A stretch of DNA of 64,000 nucleotides from assembly GCF_001026905.1 (NCBI RefSeq), contig NZ_LAQL01000003.1, positions 186,001 to 250,000 on the forward strand. Reading direction: 5' to 3'. The notes beneath the pieces are model-generated. The model made no database searches. It was not told the DNA's origin and was given only the letters and a program-made list of their open reading frames with translations. The stretch comes from Kiloniella spongiae. Its GTDB lineage: Bacteria; Pseudomonadota; Alphaproteobacteria; Kiloniellales; Kiloniellaceae. This document shows, piece after piece, positions 32,407 through 40,856 of this stretch. Each line of letters starts with the position of its first letter. Within the stretch, counting starts at the first letter, position 1. A program made the translations under genes and the position numbers.

Positions 32407-33537
32407 ATGAGTAAACTTCCGTGGTTCAAGTTTTTCCCGACGGACTGGCGGGCGGATGTGGGGTTAAAGCTCTGTTCGCTCGCGGCGCGAGGGTTATGGC
32501 TTGAGATGATTTGTATCATGCACGAGGCCGGGGGATATTTAGAGATCAATGGCAGCAACGTCACGACATTGGCCCTTGCGTCCCTGTCTGGATCAACGCC
32601 TCAGGAAATCACCGCTTTGTTGGGTGAGTTGGAAGAGGCCGGGGTTTTCAGCCGGGATCGCAAAGGTCGATTGTATTCGCGACGGATGCTGCGTGATCTG
32701 AAAAAATCGTCTGTTGCCAGAAACAATGGGCGCAAAGGGGGGAATCCTTCCCTAGTGACGGGGCGTACGCCGATTGGCGAAGGTGTTGCTTCAATGTCTG
32801 GACCAAGTGCTTCGTCTAAAAGGAAAAAGCGAGCGAAGCTTAAGCCAGATCCGGGGGAGGGGCATAAGGTCCCTCTTAACGGCGAGGATAAACCCCAGAG
32901 TCCAGAAGCCAGAGACCAGACTCTCCCCTTAACTCCCAAGGGAGTTAAGTCCCCTCATGATCCTGATCAAGATAGGGAGAAGGCTTTGGCAGAGCAAAAG
33001 TTGGAAGAAACGGGGTCATCTGATGCGCGCTCACACGCTAATCAACAACAAACTAATCGGCGGGGAAGCCGCCTTGATACTGACTGGGTGCCGGACGAGC
33101 GAGATCAGGATTTTGCCCGTAACCGTGGACTAGAGGAAGAAGATATTGCCACAGAGGCCCTTAAATTCCGAAATTACTGGACCAGTCTTGGCGGGCGCAG
33201 GGCGTGTAAAATCGACTGGCACCGTACCTGGCAGAACTGGATTTTGCGTATCCACTTTGGAAACAATTCAGCCAAAGGTCACCCAGCCCAAGGCTACCCA
33301 GGCAAAGGGAATCTTGCCGGAAACAAAACGATTGGCGGCCAATCGACTGGTCGAGGTTATTCGTCAAGGGCAGCGGGTTGCGGACAACGATCAGGCGGTT
33401 TTGACCTCGGTGAGATCGGTGCTCGGGTCCTCGGTCGAGCTGAGATACAAGACGATCTTTCCCAGGGGCGGGGGTACTCAGAGCAGGCTGGAGGACGTGA
33501 TCTTTCCCAAGTCTATGACGACGGCGCAGCAGAATGA
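32407..33537 (+). CDS. Phage-type replication initiation-like protein
   Basis: This 376-residue protein starts MSKLPWFKFFPTDWRADVGLKLCS after an AAGAAAGAGG ribosome site. The N-terminal domain (about 1-110; SLAARGLWLEMICIMHEAGGYL, then LASLSGSTPQEITALLGELEEAGVF) is the winged-helix type found in phage and plasmid replication proteins. A long charged Pro/Lys-rich linker follows, then a second conserved block DERDQDFARNRGLEEEDIATEALKF and WHRTWQNWILRIHF (about 225-290), typical of the C-terminal part of alphaproteobacterial phage replication proteins. The last 85 or so residues are low-complexity (Gly/Gln/Arg) and overlap the next gene in another frame. Confidence 0.78.
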   Translation: MSKLPWFKFFPTDWRADVGLKLCSLAARGLWLEMICIMHEAGGYLEINGSNVTTLALASLSGSTPQEITALLGELEEAGVFSRDRKGRLYSRRMLRDLKKSSVARNNGRKGGNPSLVTGRTPIGEGVASMSGPSASSKRKKRAKLKPDPGEGHKVPLNGEDKPQSPEARDQTLPLTPKGVKSPHDPDQDREKALAEQKLEETGSSDARSHANQQQTNRRGSRLDTDWVPDERDQDFARNRGLEEEDIATEALKFRNYWTSLGGRRACKIDWHRTWQNWILRIHFGNNSAKGHPAQGYPGKGNLAGNKTIGGQSTGRGYSSRAAGCGQRSGGFDLGEIGARVLGRAEIQDDLSQGRGYSEQAGGRDLSQVYDDGAAE

Positions 33538-33991
33538 GGTCACGCGTATTCTGTCGTTGTCTCTGGCCCCTTTGTCACGGGTAGAGATTATCCGCGAGTT
33601 ACTCAAGCTCAAGGTTAAGACCAACAGCCGGAATATGGATGCGGCATCACTGGAATTACAGCTAGAGGTCTATGCGGATGAATTGATGGGCTTTCCGGCA
33701 GATTGCGTGCTTCAGGCTTTGCAGGATGCGGGGCGACAAAAATGGTGGCCGGATTGGGGAACTTTGGAAGCTCTGATTACGCCGTTACAGGGCTTACGAA
33801 AGCGTCTGTTACATGACTTGAAGGCCCGAAATAACCTGATTCCCGGGCGGAGTGACAGGGAGCGACGATACAACAATGATCCTAAAACATTGGGGCATTT
33901 TTTAAATAGCCTGCAAAAGAATTTTTACGAAGGACATTCAGAGAAAATGGTTTCTGAAGAAGCAATGGATAAACGACAGCAGAAGGGATGA
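33314..33991 (+). CDS. Helicase-loader-like protein overlapping the replication gene
   Basis: The frame ending at 33991 runs through the 3' part of the previous gene in another phase. Its middle (EVTRILSLSLAPLSRVEIIRELLKLKVKT, LELQLEVYADELMGFPADCVLQALQDAGRQKWWPDWGTLEALITPL) resembles the helical proteins that sit next to replication initiators in alphaproteobacterial prophages. The start is uncertain: the open frame extends to 33146, TTG 33314 has AAGGGA just before it, and ATG 33515 is the first ATG of a compact domain. I give 33314 because upstream codons in this phase (QRVADNDQAVLTSVRSVLG) look protein-like. The stop overlaps the next start as ATGA. Confidence 0.68.
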   Translation: MPETKRLAANRLVEVIRQGQRVADNDQAVLTSVRSVLGSSVELRYKTIFPRGGGTQSRLEDVIFPKSMTTAQQNEVTRILSLSLAPLSRVEIIRELLKLKVKTNSRNMDAASLELQLEVYADELMGFPADCVLQALQDAGRQKWWPDWGTLEALITPLQGLRKRLLHDLKARNNLIPGRSDRERRYNNDPKTLGHFLNSLQKNFYEGHSEKMVSEEAMDKRQQKG

Positions 33992-34524
33992 TTTCTGATA
34001 TGGGAAAATCGATTGAAACTGGGAACCCAGAACAATCAGTAAGTAACAGAGCACAGGCAATAAGTAACAAAGCGCGGGTTGAAGATATGGATCATGAAAA
34101 ATCGAATGAGACTATGAGTTACCCACAAGGTAATCAATCCGCTTTGTTGGAACAGCTATATGATCGTGGTGTTCTTGGTCCGAAAGACAGCCGGGATGGT
34201 CGTGCTGAACGTCGTCGGGACAATGGCTTTTGGCTTATGGAACTCTACGAGTTTCTCTACCACTCCGAAGGGGTAGCCCGTTACGAACCTTTTTCGGGTG
34301 GAGCCAAAGGCTATGGCGCAGAAATGAGTGATGAAGAAGCGGAATTGCGCGCACTTTATCATCGTTACCTGCGCGGTTTACCTGCTGTGGTCACCCAATC
34401 GCTACGTTTCCTCTGCAAAGACCAACAGATGCCACGGATACAAACCATACCACTCGCCGATTGTCTGGATCAGTTGGACCAATGGCGTGCCAAAGAGCGC
34501 AAGGAAAGGCGGGGGAGAGAATAA
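33988..34524 (+). CDS. Hypothetical protein of the phage-like module
   Basis: This 178-residue protein starts at ATG 33988, overlapping the previous stop by four bases (ATGA), so it is translationally coupled. The first 45 residues are polar and probably disordered. The remainder is helical: ERRRDNGFWLMELYEFLYHSEGVAR, EEAELRALYHRYLRGLPAVVTQSLRFLC, and a basic C-terminal tail. No family is recognised. Position after the replication-like genes suggests an early phage-type accessory role. A leftward gene converges on it after 112 bases. Confidence 0.65.
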   Translation: MISDMGKSIETGNPEQSVSNRAQAISNKARVEDMDHEKSNETMSYPQGNQSALLEQLYDRGVLGPKDSRDGRAERRRDNGFWLMELYEFLYHSEGVARYEPFSGGAKGYGAEMSDEEAELRALYHRYLRGLPAVVTQSLRFLCKDQQMPRIQTIPLADCLDQLDQWRAKERKERRGRE

Positions 34525-34636
34525 CAGCCTTTGTGTCTTTGTTGTTGATTAGGCGCATAAATTCCGGGGCAAAGGGACTAAAACAAGGTATCTGCGAAGA
34601 GGATATTTGGCTGGTTGTCGCTGATGTTAGAAATTA

Positions 34637-35515
34637 CTATTTCTGAAAACTACAGCTAACCGCGACGATGGCATGGCATAGGGATTGATAAAGCGTCGGG
34701 GTCAAGCGGTCATATTCGGCCTGATCTTCGAGGTTGGAGAAGACAACATCATTCCATGATCCCATGCCGCCAAAGACCCAGCCGCTATAGGCCGCCGCTA
34801 GCAAACGGTGGGCCTCTTTGGGGTAGACTGCATAGTAAGGCGGCCTGAGTGCCGGGGGCAGGGCAGTACCGGGTTTTCCCTCTAAAGCATCAAGCGCTTT
34901 ACTAAAAACGGCTGGCCAGTTGTCATAGCCCAATCGGCTGGCCAGTTTTGAAATCTCTCGTAGTATCTTTTCCAGTCGGGCGGTTGTCTGTGCTAGGCTT
35001 ATGGTTGGCCGGGGTGTTTCCTGATCGCTTTTTTGGACGCAGCCGTAATGGACCTGCCACACCGTCTGTTCCGATGCCCTGTCGTCGAGCTGCCAGTTTG
35101 CCCGCCACTGTTCGGTAAAGCCGGGGCCAGTTGTGATAAGAGACCAGGATTTTGTGGCCCCTGCAAAGGCAACCTGCATATGCTCGAGGTGGGTATCGCT
35201 ATCTGTATCTATCGTGGCGGTATCCGTCTGTTCCTGCAGCTGCCAATCCAGCCACGCGGCGGAAACCTGTCTGCCCCGTAGATCATCCAGCCAGTCAGAA
35301 AGCCTTGTGAAACGAAGCTGTTCTTTAAATGTACCATCGCTTCTTTCCCAGAGATCACTAAAGGACAAATCTTCTGCATACCTAAGCCGTTTGGCCTGTG
35401 CCGCGGGCAGTTTTAGGGGTGCCGGGCTTGCCGTCACCACCTCCACGACCTTCTCCAGGGGCATGGCATTGGCCGCAGATGACAAGACTAAAAGCTGATC
35501 AATTTCCCCCTGCAT
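34637..35515 (-). CDS. Hypothetical cytoplasmic protein
   Basis: This 292-residue protein starts MQGEIDQLLVLSSAANAMPLEK at ATG 35515. There is no signal peptide or membrane helix. It has a beta-rich middle with many Trp (SWSLITTGPGFTEQWRANWQLDD), a helical segment, and a C-terminal block PPYYAVYPKEAHRLLAAAYSGWVFGGMGSWND followed by a Cys-containing tail. I do not recognise a domain. It is divergent from the first SEL1-repeat gene by 302 bases and convergent with the phage-like module. Base use looks like that of the chromosomal neighbours, so it is probably not part of that module. Confidence 0.6.
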   Translation of the reverse strand: MQGEIDQLLVLSSAANAMPLEKVVEVVTASPAPLKLPAAQAKRLRYAEDLSFSDLWERSDGTFKEQLRFTRLSDWLDDLRGRQVSAAWLDWQLQEQTDTATIDTDSDTHLEHMQVAFAGATKSWSLITTGPGFTEQWRANWQLDDRASEQTVWQVHYGCVQKSDQETPRPTISLAQTTARLEKILREISKLASRLGYDNWPAVFSKALDALEGKPGTALPPALRPPYYAVYPKEAHRLLAAAYSGWVFGGMGSWNDVVFSNLEDQAEYDRLTPTLYQSLCHAIVAVSCSFQK

Positions 35516-35817
35516 AATCGTCTGTGATCCTTTTTTTTGGGATGGGGTGAGGTGCGTTTTTTACCCTTTTATACGCTGAAACTCTATTGAGATAGAAAAG
35601 AAGATAAGGAAACAAGGAAATAATTGATCTATATCCCCGGTTGCAAAAATGTTTATAGTTGCGTTATTATTTGTGATCCGGGGGGAATCCTAATCTCTTC
35701 TTTTATCTCAGTTTTACCTGTTTAGTTCTTCTCTTGTTCTTGTTGATCCTGTGTGCTCGTAGGGTTGTTCATATAAAGGTACATCTCTGAAACGGCCCAT
35801 ATCTTAAAAGGACCAAA
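35516..35817. other. Divergent intergenic region before the SEL1 cluster
   Basis: This AT-rich region of 302 bases must hold the promoters of the leftward hypothetical gene and the first SEL1 gene. I see no open frame, strong hairpin or repeated operator in it. Confidence 0.5.
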
Positions 35818-36801
35818 ATGAAACGTTTTCTAATTATTGTCGGCGGATTAGTTGTTCTGGCGGTTGGGCTTGGCCCTGCCCTTCATACTTACTGGACTCA
35901 CCATTGGGGGCCTGATTTAAACGAGGCTGCACTGGCATATGACATCGGTGATTATGAAACCGCGATGGATAATTACCTGCCGTTTGCCGAAGGTGGTACA
36001 GAGAAAAAGAACCTTGTTGCTATGTTCAATGTCGCCCTGATGTACGAAAAGGGACAAGGCGTGACACAGAATTATGATGAGGCAGAATTATGGTTCACCC
36101 GTGCCGCTGAACTGGGCAATGTCGAAAGCCAAAACAGGCTTGGGCAGGCGTATGAATACGGTGATTGGGGGACAAAGGATTTTGATCGGGCGCTGTTGTG
36201 GTATGGCATGGCGGCGGATCAGGAGGATGTTTCGGCACAGGGAAGTCTGGCCCGGATGTATCTGAATAGTCCAAAGGGCGAGACTTTGCCCAAGGCGGTT
36301 AAGTGGTTGCAAAAGGCTGTCGATGGGCGGGATGCATTCAGCGAAGCTGCTCTCGCCTACCTTTATGAAACAGGCAATGGCGTTCCCTTAAACTCGGAAA
36401 GAGCTTTTTATCTATACCAACGTGCGGCGAAACAAAGTGTTCCTTTCGCCCAGAACAAACTTGCCAAGATCTATCACGCCGGGGTTTTGGTGCCACAGGA
36501 TTATAAGCTTGCGCATAGATACTTTGTCTTTGCTGCGGAACAACAGGAAACCGAGGCCCAGGTCAGTCTTGCAGAAATGTATGCGCGGGGTGAGGGGATG
36601 CCCAGAGATCTTGTGAAAGCCTATATGTGGTTATCTGTTGCCCATGCCCTACAAAATGAATTGGGTCAAAATCAGTCGGGCCAAAATTCATCTGCGAAAG
36701 CGCCCTTGATGAACGTCATGCAAAGAATGTCACCTGACCAGATCGAAAAGGGGGACGCCCTTGTCGAAAAGTGCCTGAAGAAAACCCTTATGAGATGTTG
36801 A
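35818..36801 (+). CDS. SEL1-repeat protein 1 of 5, membrane-anchored or secreted
   Basis: This 327-residue protein begins with a hydrophobic signal-anchor (about 4-25, FLIIVGGLVVLAVGLGP). The rest is a SEL1 solenoid of about seven 36-residue helical pairs with the usual motif (A-x-x-L-G-x-x-Y-x-x-G-x-G-V-x-x-D-x-x-x-A-x-x-W), for example FNVALMYEKGQGVTQNYDEAELWF and SQNRLGQAYEYGD. It ends EKCLKKTLMRC, a C-x7-C motif shared with three other paralogues in the cluster. SEL1 proteins act as periplasmic or cytoplasmic adaptors; no enzymatic domain is present. It is the first gene of the cluster and is followed closely by the giant member. Confidence 0.88.
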   Translation: MKRFLIIVGGLVVLAVGLGPALHTYWTHHWGPDLNEAALAYDIGDYETAMDNYLPFAEGGTEKKNLVAMFNVALMYEKGQGVTQNYDEAELWFTRAAELGNVESQNRLGQAYEYGDWGTKDFDRALLWYGMAADQEDVSAQGSLARMYLNSPKGETLPKAVKWLQKAVDGRDAFSEAALAYLYETGNGVPLNSERAFYLYQRAAKQSVPFAQNKLAKIYHAGVLVPQDYKLAHRYFVFAAEQQETEAQVSLAEMYARGEGMPRDLVKAYMWLSVAHALQNELGQNQSGQNSSAKAPLMNVMQRMSPDQIEKGDALVEKCLKKTLMRC

Positions 36802-36901
36802 GTGGGCGCGATGTTTCTATTCGGTGTATCTCCCTGTTGGGTGCCATCTAGGCTTTGTTGGTAAATTTACTTTCCTGTTACGTTTATTCCATAGGTTTCT
36901 C

Positions 36902-39900
36902 ATGATCCGTTTTTTACTTTTACCTCTGTTTGTTGCGCTGGTCGGGCTTGGTTTTTTTGCCCTCTTTTCACAAAATCCAGATGGCTTTGAGGCTTTTGAG
37001 CAAGGAAACTATGGTATTGCCCGCGAGGCCCTGACGCCCATAGCAGAGGACGGATATGATGAAGCCCAGTATGTTCTCGGGCAAATTTACGAACAAGGGT
37101 TGGGTGTTTCCAAAGATACTGATCTTGCCCGGAAATGGTATCGGCTTGCCGCGGATCAGGGACATCAAGGCGCTTTGGTTAAGCTGTCTGAGATTATTAC
37201 TCAGAAACTCGGTCAAGGGGTCGATGGTACGGTTAATATAAACACCACCGATAAGAACGACAATGATCTAGGTGACGACCTGCCTGTTGTCGAAATGGAT
37301 GCGGAAAAATTACCTGAGACCGGTGTTGAAAAACAGAGTGTAAAAAACAACGAACCAGAATTAGGTCCAAAAACAGAAACAGAAATAGAAACAGGTAAGG
37401 AAGCGACCAAGGGCGTTTGGGAAATGCTGGTGTCCTTGTTTGATAATAAGAACGGGCCAGATGAACAACACCGAGATGGACAAAATTCTGATATATCATC
37501 TGATACACAAGAACCAGCCAATCAGAAAACGATCCCAAAAATCGACCAGAAGACAGGCCCAAAAACTGAGACATTCATCGAAGTGGCAGCGGGTGAAATG
37601 GCTGGATCTTTGGTGGATGGGAAGCAGGCTTTCAAGAATAAACTTTATGAGCAAGCTCTCAAAGTTCTTCTTCCCCACGCGATCAAGGGAAATGCCGAAG
37701 CCCAGTATCTGGTTGGTGAAATCTATCGAAAGGCTCTGGATGTCGAGGGGGACGAAAAGAAAGGACTGGCGTGGATTAGAAAAGCAGCCGAACAAGGCCA
37801 TGCCGAGGCACAGTATTCGCTTGGGTTCATCATCGAAAACAGTTTTGGTGTCGAGGGCGAGGAGAATAAAAGCATCTATTGGTTTAGAAAAGCTGCTGAT
37901 CAAGGACACTCTAAAGCAAGGTCTCGATTAACCTTCTCACTTCTTGGGGGCGGGTATTTTGAGGGCTATAGTTCCTTTGTTGATGATGTCGAAGGGCACA
38001 GGGTGTTTGAGGTTGAGAAATTCCTGCGCATAACTGAAATGGAAGAAAGCTTCAACAATATTGAACATTTGGCACAACAAGGAGATAGCAATGCTTTGGT
38101 TGGGCTTGGTTATGCTTATTTAAAAGGGGAAGATAGGCCACAAAATATTGCGTTGGGGCTGGAGTACCTTGAAAAAGGTGCCCGGGATGATAACGATCAG
38201 GCTATTGTAATGCATCGTTTGGGTGAGCTCTACAGTAAAGGGAAGTCCATACCGCAAGATTTTGATAAGGCTGTCTTTTGGTACAAAAAGGCTTTCGAGC
38301 TCGGCGTTGATTATGCTGGTAATGACCTGGGGGAATTATATCTTAACAGAACAGATATTCCTGATAACCAACTTCAAGCTTTCAAGTGGTTTGAAAAGTC
38401 TGCCAAAGCGGGATTTCATGGTGCTCAGCTCAAGCTCGCCAAGTACTATTATAATGATAACAAAAACAGAGATCTTCAGGCTGCTTTTAAGTGGGCCTAT
38501 TTAGCCGCAGAGCAGGAGAATGCTGAAGCTCAATACTTGTTGGCTAAGCTTTATGACAAAGGTGAGGGGATAGGGAAAGATACTTCGCAAGCTGTAAGGT
38601 GGTTTCGCCATGCAGTTGATAACCAAAATGATTTGGCCAAGATTGCCTTGCCCCTGATCACTGGAACATTTCCTGATTTGATTATGGATCCCATGGCACC
38701 CGAAACTTTGGAACCTGAAGACCATTACAGGGAATATTACAGAGCGGTTGATGCATATGAAAAAAATCGTCGTGCGACAGCTAAGGATATATGGTTTCGC
38801 TTGGCATCAAAGGGGTATGCACCTGCACAGTTAAAATTGCCAACAAAATATTTTAAGTGGTCTTTCACTGAACATTACGATCAAATCCAATTATGGCTTA
38901 AAGAGGCTGCAGAGAACGGCTATGCCCCGGCTCAGGAACAATATGCAAGTGATTTGGCTATCTATTCATTTGAGGATGAAGGGTTACAACAGGTATATCA
39001 TTGGTATAAGCGCGCTGCGGATCAGGGGGTAAACCGCGCTGTTGCCGAGGTTATTTCAGCCCATGTTTATGGAAAGGGTGTTCCCAGAAGCTATAAAAAG
39101 GCTAAGGAACTTACCATTCATTATGCGGAACAGGGATCTGAATATGCCCAGTTCCAGTTGGGGTACTGGTATGAACAGGGATTTTTGGTGCAAAAAGATC
39201 TGGATCAGGTCCGGGAATGGTACCAGAAATCTGCGGATCAGGATTATTGGCTTGCCATCGAAGCGATGGAACGGTTGCAAGATGTGCAACCTCAGTCATC
39301 CGAAACAACATCGGCTCAGCCCCCTGTTGACACAATAGAACCCGTTGAGTTGACAGAGAAAGCGGCAAAATCCCTTTCCCAAAAAGATCCAGAAGAAGGG
39401 GAAGATTCAGCAATAAAAGAAGCAACTAAAAAGAAAGAAACTTCTCGACAGGCAAAGGCTGAAAGTGATTCCGATAACGAAGCTGTCTATCGACTTATGA
39501 TGCTTTCATTTCGGATGGAGGATTATGAGTTTGCGATATCAACCGGCTTGCCTCTTGCTGAAGCGGGTGATCTCGAAGCCCAAATCCTGATATCGAAAAT
39601 CTATGCCAAAAAAAGTCCCCCCGATCATGAAGAGGCGTTCAAGTGGGCCTCTCGTGCCGCAGAAACAGGCGATGCTGCTGCCCAGACTTTACTGGCATCG
39701 CACTATCTTGCCGCGAAGGGCGTCACACGGGATTTTGAAAAAGCCTATGAACTTCACAAGTCGGCAGTTGCACAAAAAAATCCCAGAGCACACGTTGGCT
39801 TGGCCATGCACTATCATCACGGCCTGGGGGTGTCCCAGGATCTTAAAAAGGCGGCAGAATACTATGAAAAGGCCGGGGAATTGGGCGAAACCGGGGCCTA

Positions 39901-40810
39901 TACCTCGCTTGCGGAGATGTATCAAAATGGGGATTTGGGGGCAAGGGATCTTGTGCGCGCCCAGCACTATTACGCTTTGGCGGCAAAGGCCGGGGATGAA
40001 GAAGCACAGGTAAAGCTTGAAGAACTGAGAGCAGTTTTGTCCAGTATTCCCAAACCAAAGAGAAAGCCTGATAACATTCCTGCGCGTCCGGTTCCCAAAC
40101 AGATTGCCGAGGAAGCCCCGATAATTAAGGGGAAAAGCAAGGGGACTTTCCCGTCTTCGTCGTCTTCTAGATCTATTGCCTCGTCCATGGAAAAATATAA
40201 GAAACTCTATGCTGCGGGTGACTATGGCAAAGCACTTGAGATACTGCATCCATTCGTCGAAGCAAATAATCCCCAAGCTTTATATCTTATGGCTGATATG
40301 TATTTCAGAGGATTAGGAGTTAAACGAGACACTAAACAGGCATTCCTTCTTTTCGAACGTTCAGCGTTGTTAGATTACTCGAGAGCACAGGCCAAGGTTG
40401 CCTATCATTATTTGGCGGGGACTGGTACCAATAAAAATCTTGAAAAGGCGCAGGACTGGGCATTGAAATCAGCTGTTCAGGGGGATGCCCTAGGGCAAGA
40501 GGCGATGGGGCTTGTTCTTGCAGACAAAGATCAAAGTGATCAGGGATTAAGACAGGCTGTGAAATGGTTCAGGCTCGCTGCGGAACAGGGGGGTGTTGAC
40601 GCTCAATCGTTATTGGGTTTTGGACTTACATCACTTGATACAAACGACAAGGAAGGATGGATGTGGTTATACGTCGCGGCCATTCGAGGGGATAAACTTT
40701 CACAGTCAAACGTTGACAAATCAAAAGAACATTTTTCTGAAAGCTTTGTCACGCGAGTGGAAAATATGGCGCGCAACTGTATTGATCAAAACTACCGGAA
40801 CTGTGAGTGA
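36902..40810 (+). CDS. Giant SEL1-repeat protein 2 of 5
   Basis: This protein of about 1302 residues starts at ATG 36902 (an open frame begins 78 bases earlier). It has an N-terminal signal or anchor (3-22, FLLLPLFVALVGLGFFALF). SEL1 solenoid blocks (from about 28) alternate with low-complexity linkers: a Glu/Thr/Lys-rich linker near 110-200, a Ser/Glu/Lys-rich one near 810-860, and a short Ser run (about 1085-1095). Repeat copies such as AQYVLGQIYEQGLGVSKDTDLARKW are well formed. It ends NCIDQNYRNCE, again C-x7-C near the C-terminus. The size and linker pattern suggest a periplasmic scaffold spanning or linking envelope parts; that is inference. Confidence 0.87.
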   Translation: MIRFLLLPLFVALVGLGFFALFSQNPDGFEAFEQGNYGIAREALTPIAEDGYDEAQYVLGQIYEQGLGVSKDTDLARKWYRLAADQGHQGALVKLSEIITQKLGQGVDGTVNINTTDKNDNDLGDDLPVVEMDAEKLPETGVEKQSVKNNEPELGPKTETEIETGKEATKGVWEMLVSLFDNKNGPDEQHRDGQNSDISSDTQEPANQKTIPKIDQKTGPKTETFIEVAAGEMAGSLVDGKQAFKNKLYEQALKVLLPHAIKGNAEAQYLVGEIYRKALDVEGDEKKGLAWIRKAAEQGHAEAQYSLGFIIENSFGVEGEENKSIYWFRKAADQGHSKARSRLTFSLLGGGYFEGYSSFVDDVEGHRVFEVEKFLRITEMEESFNNIEHLAQQGDSNALVGLGYAYLKGEDRPQNIALGLEYLEKGARDDNDQAIVMHRLGELYSKGKSIPQDFDKAVFWYKKAFELGVDYAGNDLGELYLNRTDIPDNQLQAFKWFEKSAKAGFHGAQLKLAKYYYNDNKNRDLQAAFKWAYLAAEQENAEAQYLLAKLYDKGEGIGKDTSQAVRWFRHAVDNQNDLAKIALPLITGTFPDLIMDPMAPETLEPEDHYREYYRAVDAYEKNRRATAKDIWFRLASKGYAPAQLKLPTKYFKWSFTEHYDQIQLWLKEAAENGYAPAQEQYASDLAIYSFEDEGLQQVYHWYKRAADQGVNRAVAEVISAHVYGKGVPRSYKKAKELTIHYAEQGSEYAQFQLGYWYEQGFLVQKDLDQVREWYQKSADQDYWLAIEAMERLQDVQPQSSETTSAQPPVDTIEPVELTEKAAKSLSQKDPEEGEDSAIKEATKKKETSRQAKAESDSDNEAVYRLMMLSFRMEDYEFAISTGLPLAEAGDLEAQILISKIYAKKSPPDHEEAFKWASRAAETGDAAAQTLLASHYLAAKGVTRDFEKAYELHKSAVAQKNPRAHVGLAMHYHHGLGVSQDLKKAAEYYEKAGELGETGAYTSLAEMYQNGDLGARDLVRAQHYYALAAKAGDEEAQVKLEELRAVLSSIPKPKRKPDNIPARPVPKQIAEEAPIIKGKSKGTFPSSSSSRSIASSMEKYKKLYAAGDYGKALEILHPFVEANNPQALYLMADMYFRGLGVKRDTKQAFLLFERSALLDYSRAQAKVAYHYLAGTGTNKNLEKAQDWALKSAVQGDALGQEAMGLVLADKDQSDQGLRQAVKWFRLAAEQGGVDAQSLLGFGLTSLDTNDKEGWMWLYVAAIRGDKLSQSNVDKSKEHFSESFVTRVENMARNCIDQNYRNCE

Positions 40811-40856
40811 TGGGATCTTGTTGGCGGTTTATGCCTTTGATTGGGGGGGAGAAGTA

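Noticed and set aside
31094-32410. 438-codon plus-strand frame
   Set aside because: It is the mirror of three minus-strand Rap1a/Tai-like genes that have signal peptides, conserved cysteines and good boundaries. The plus-strand product looks like random sequence.
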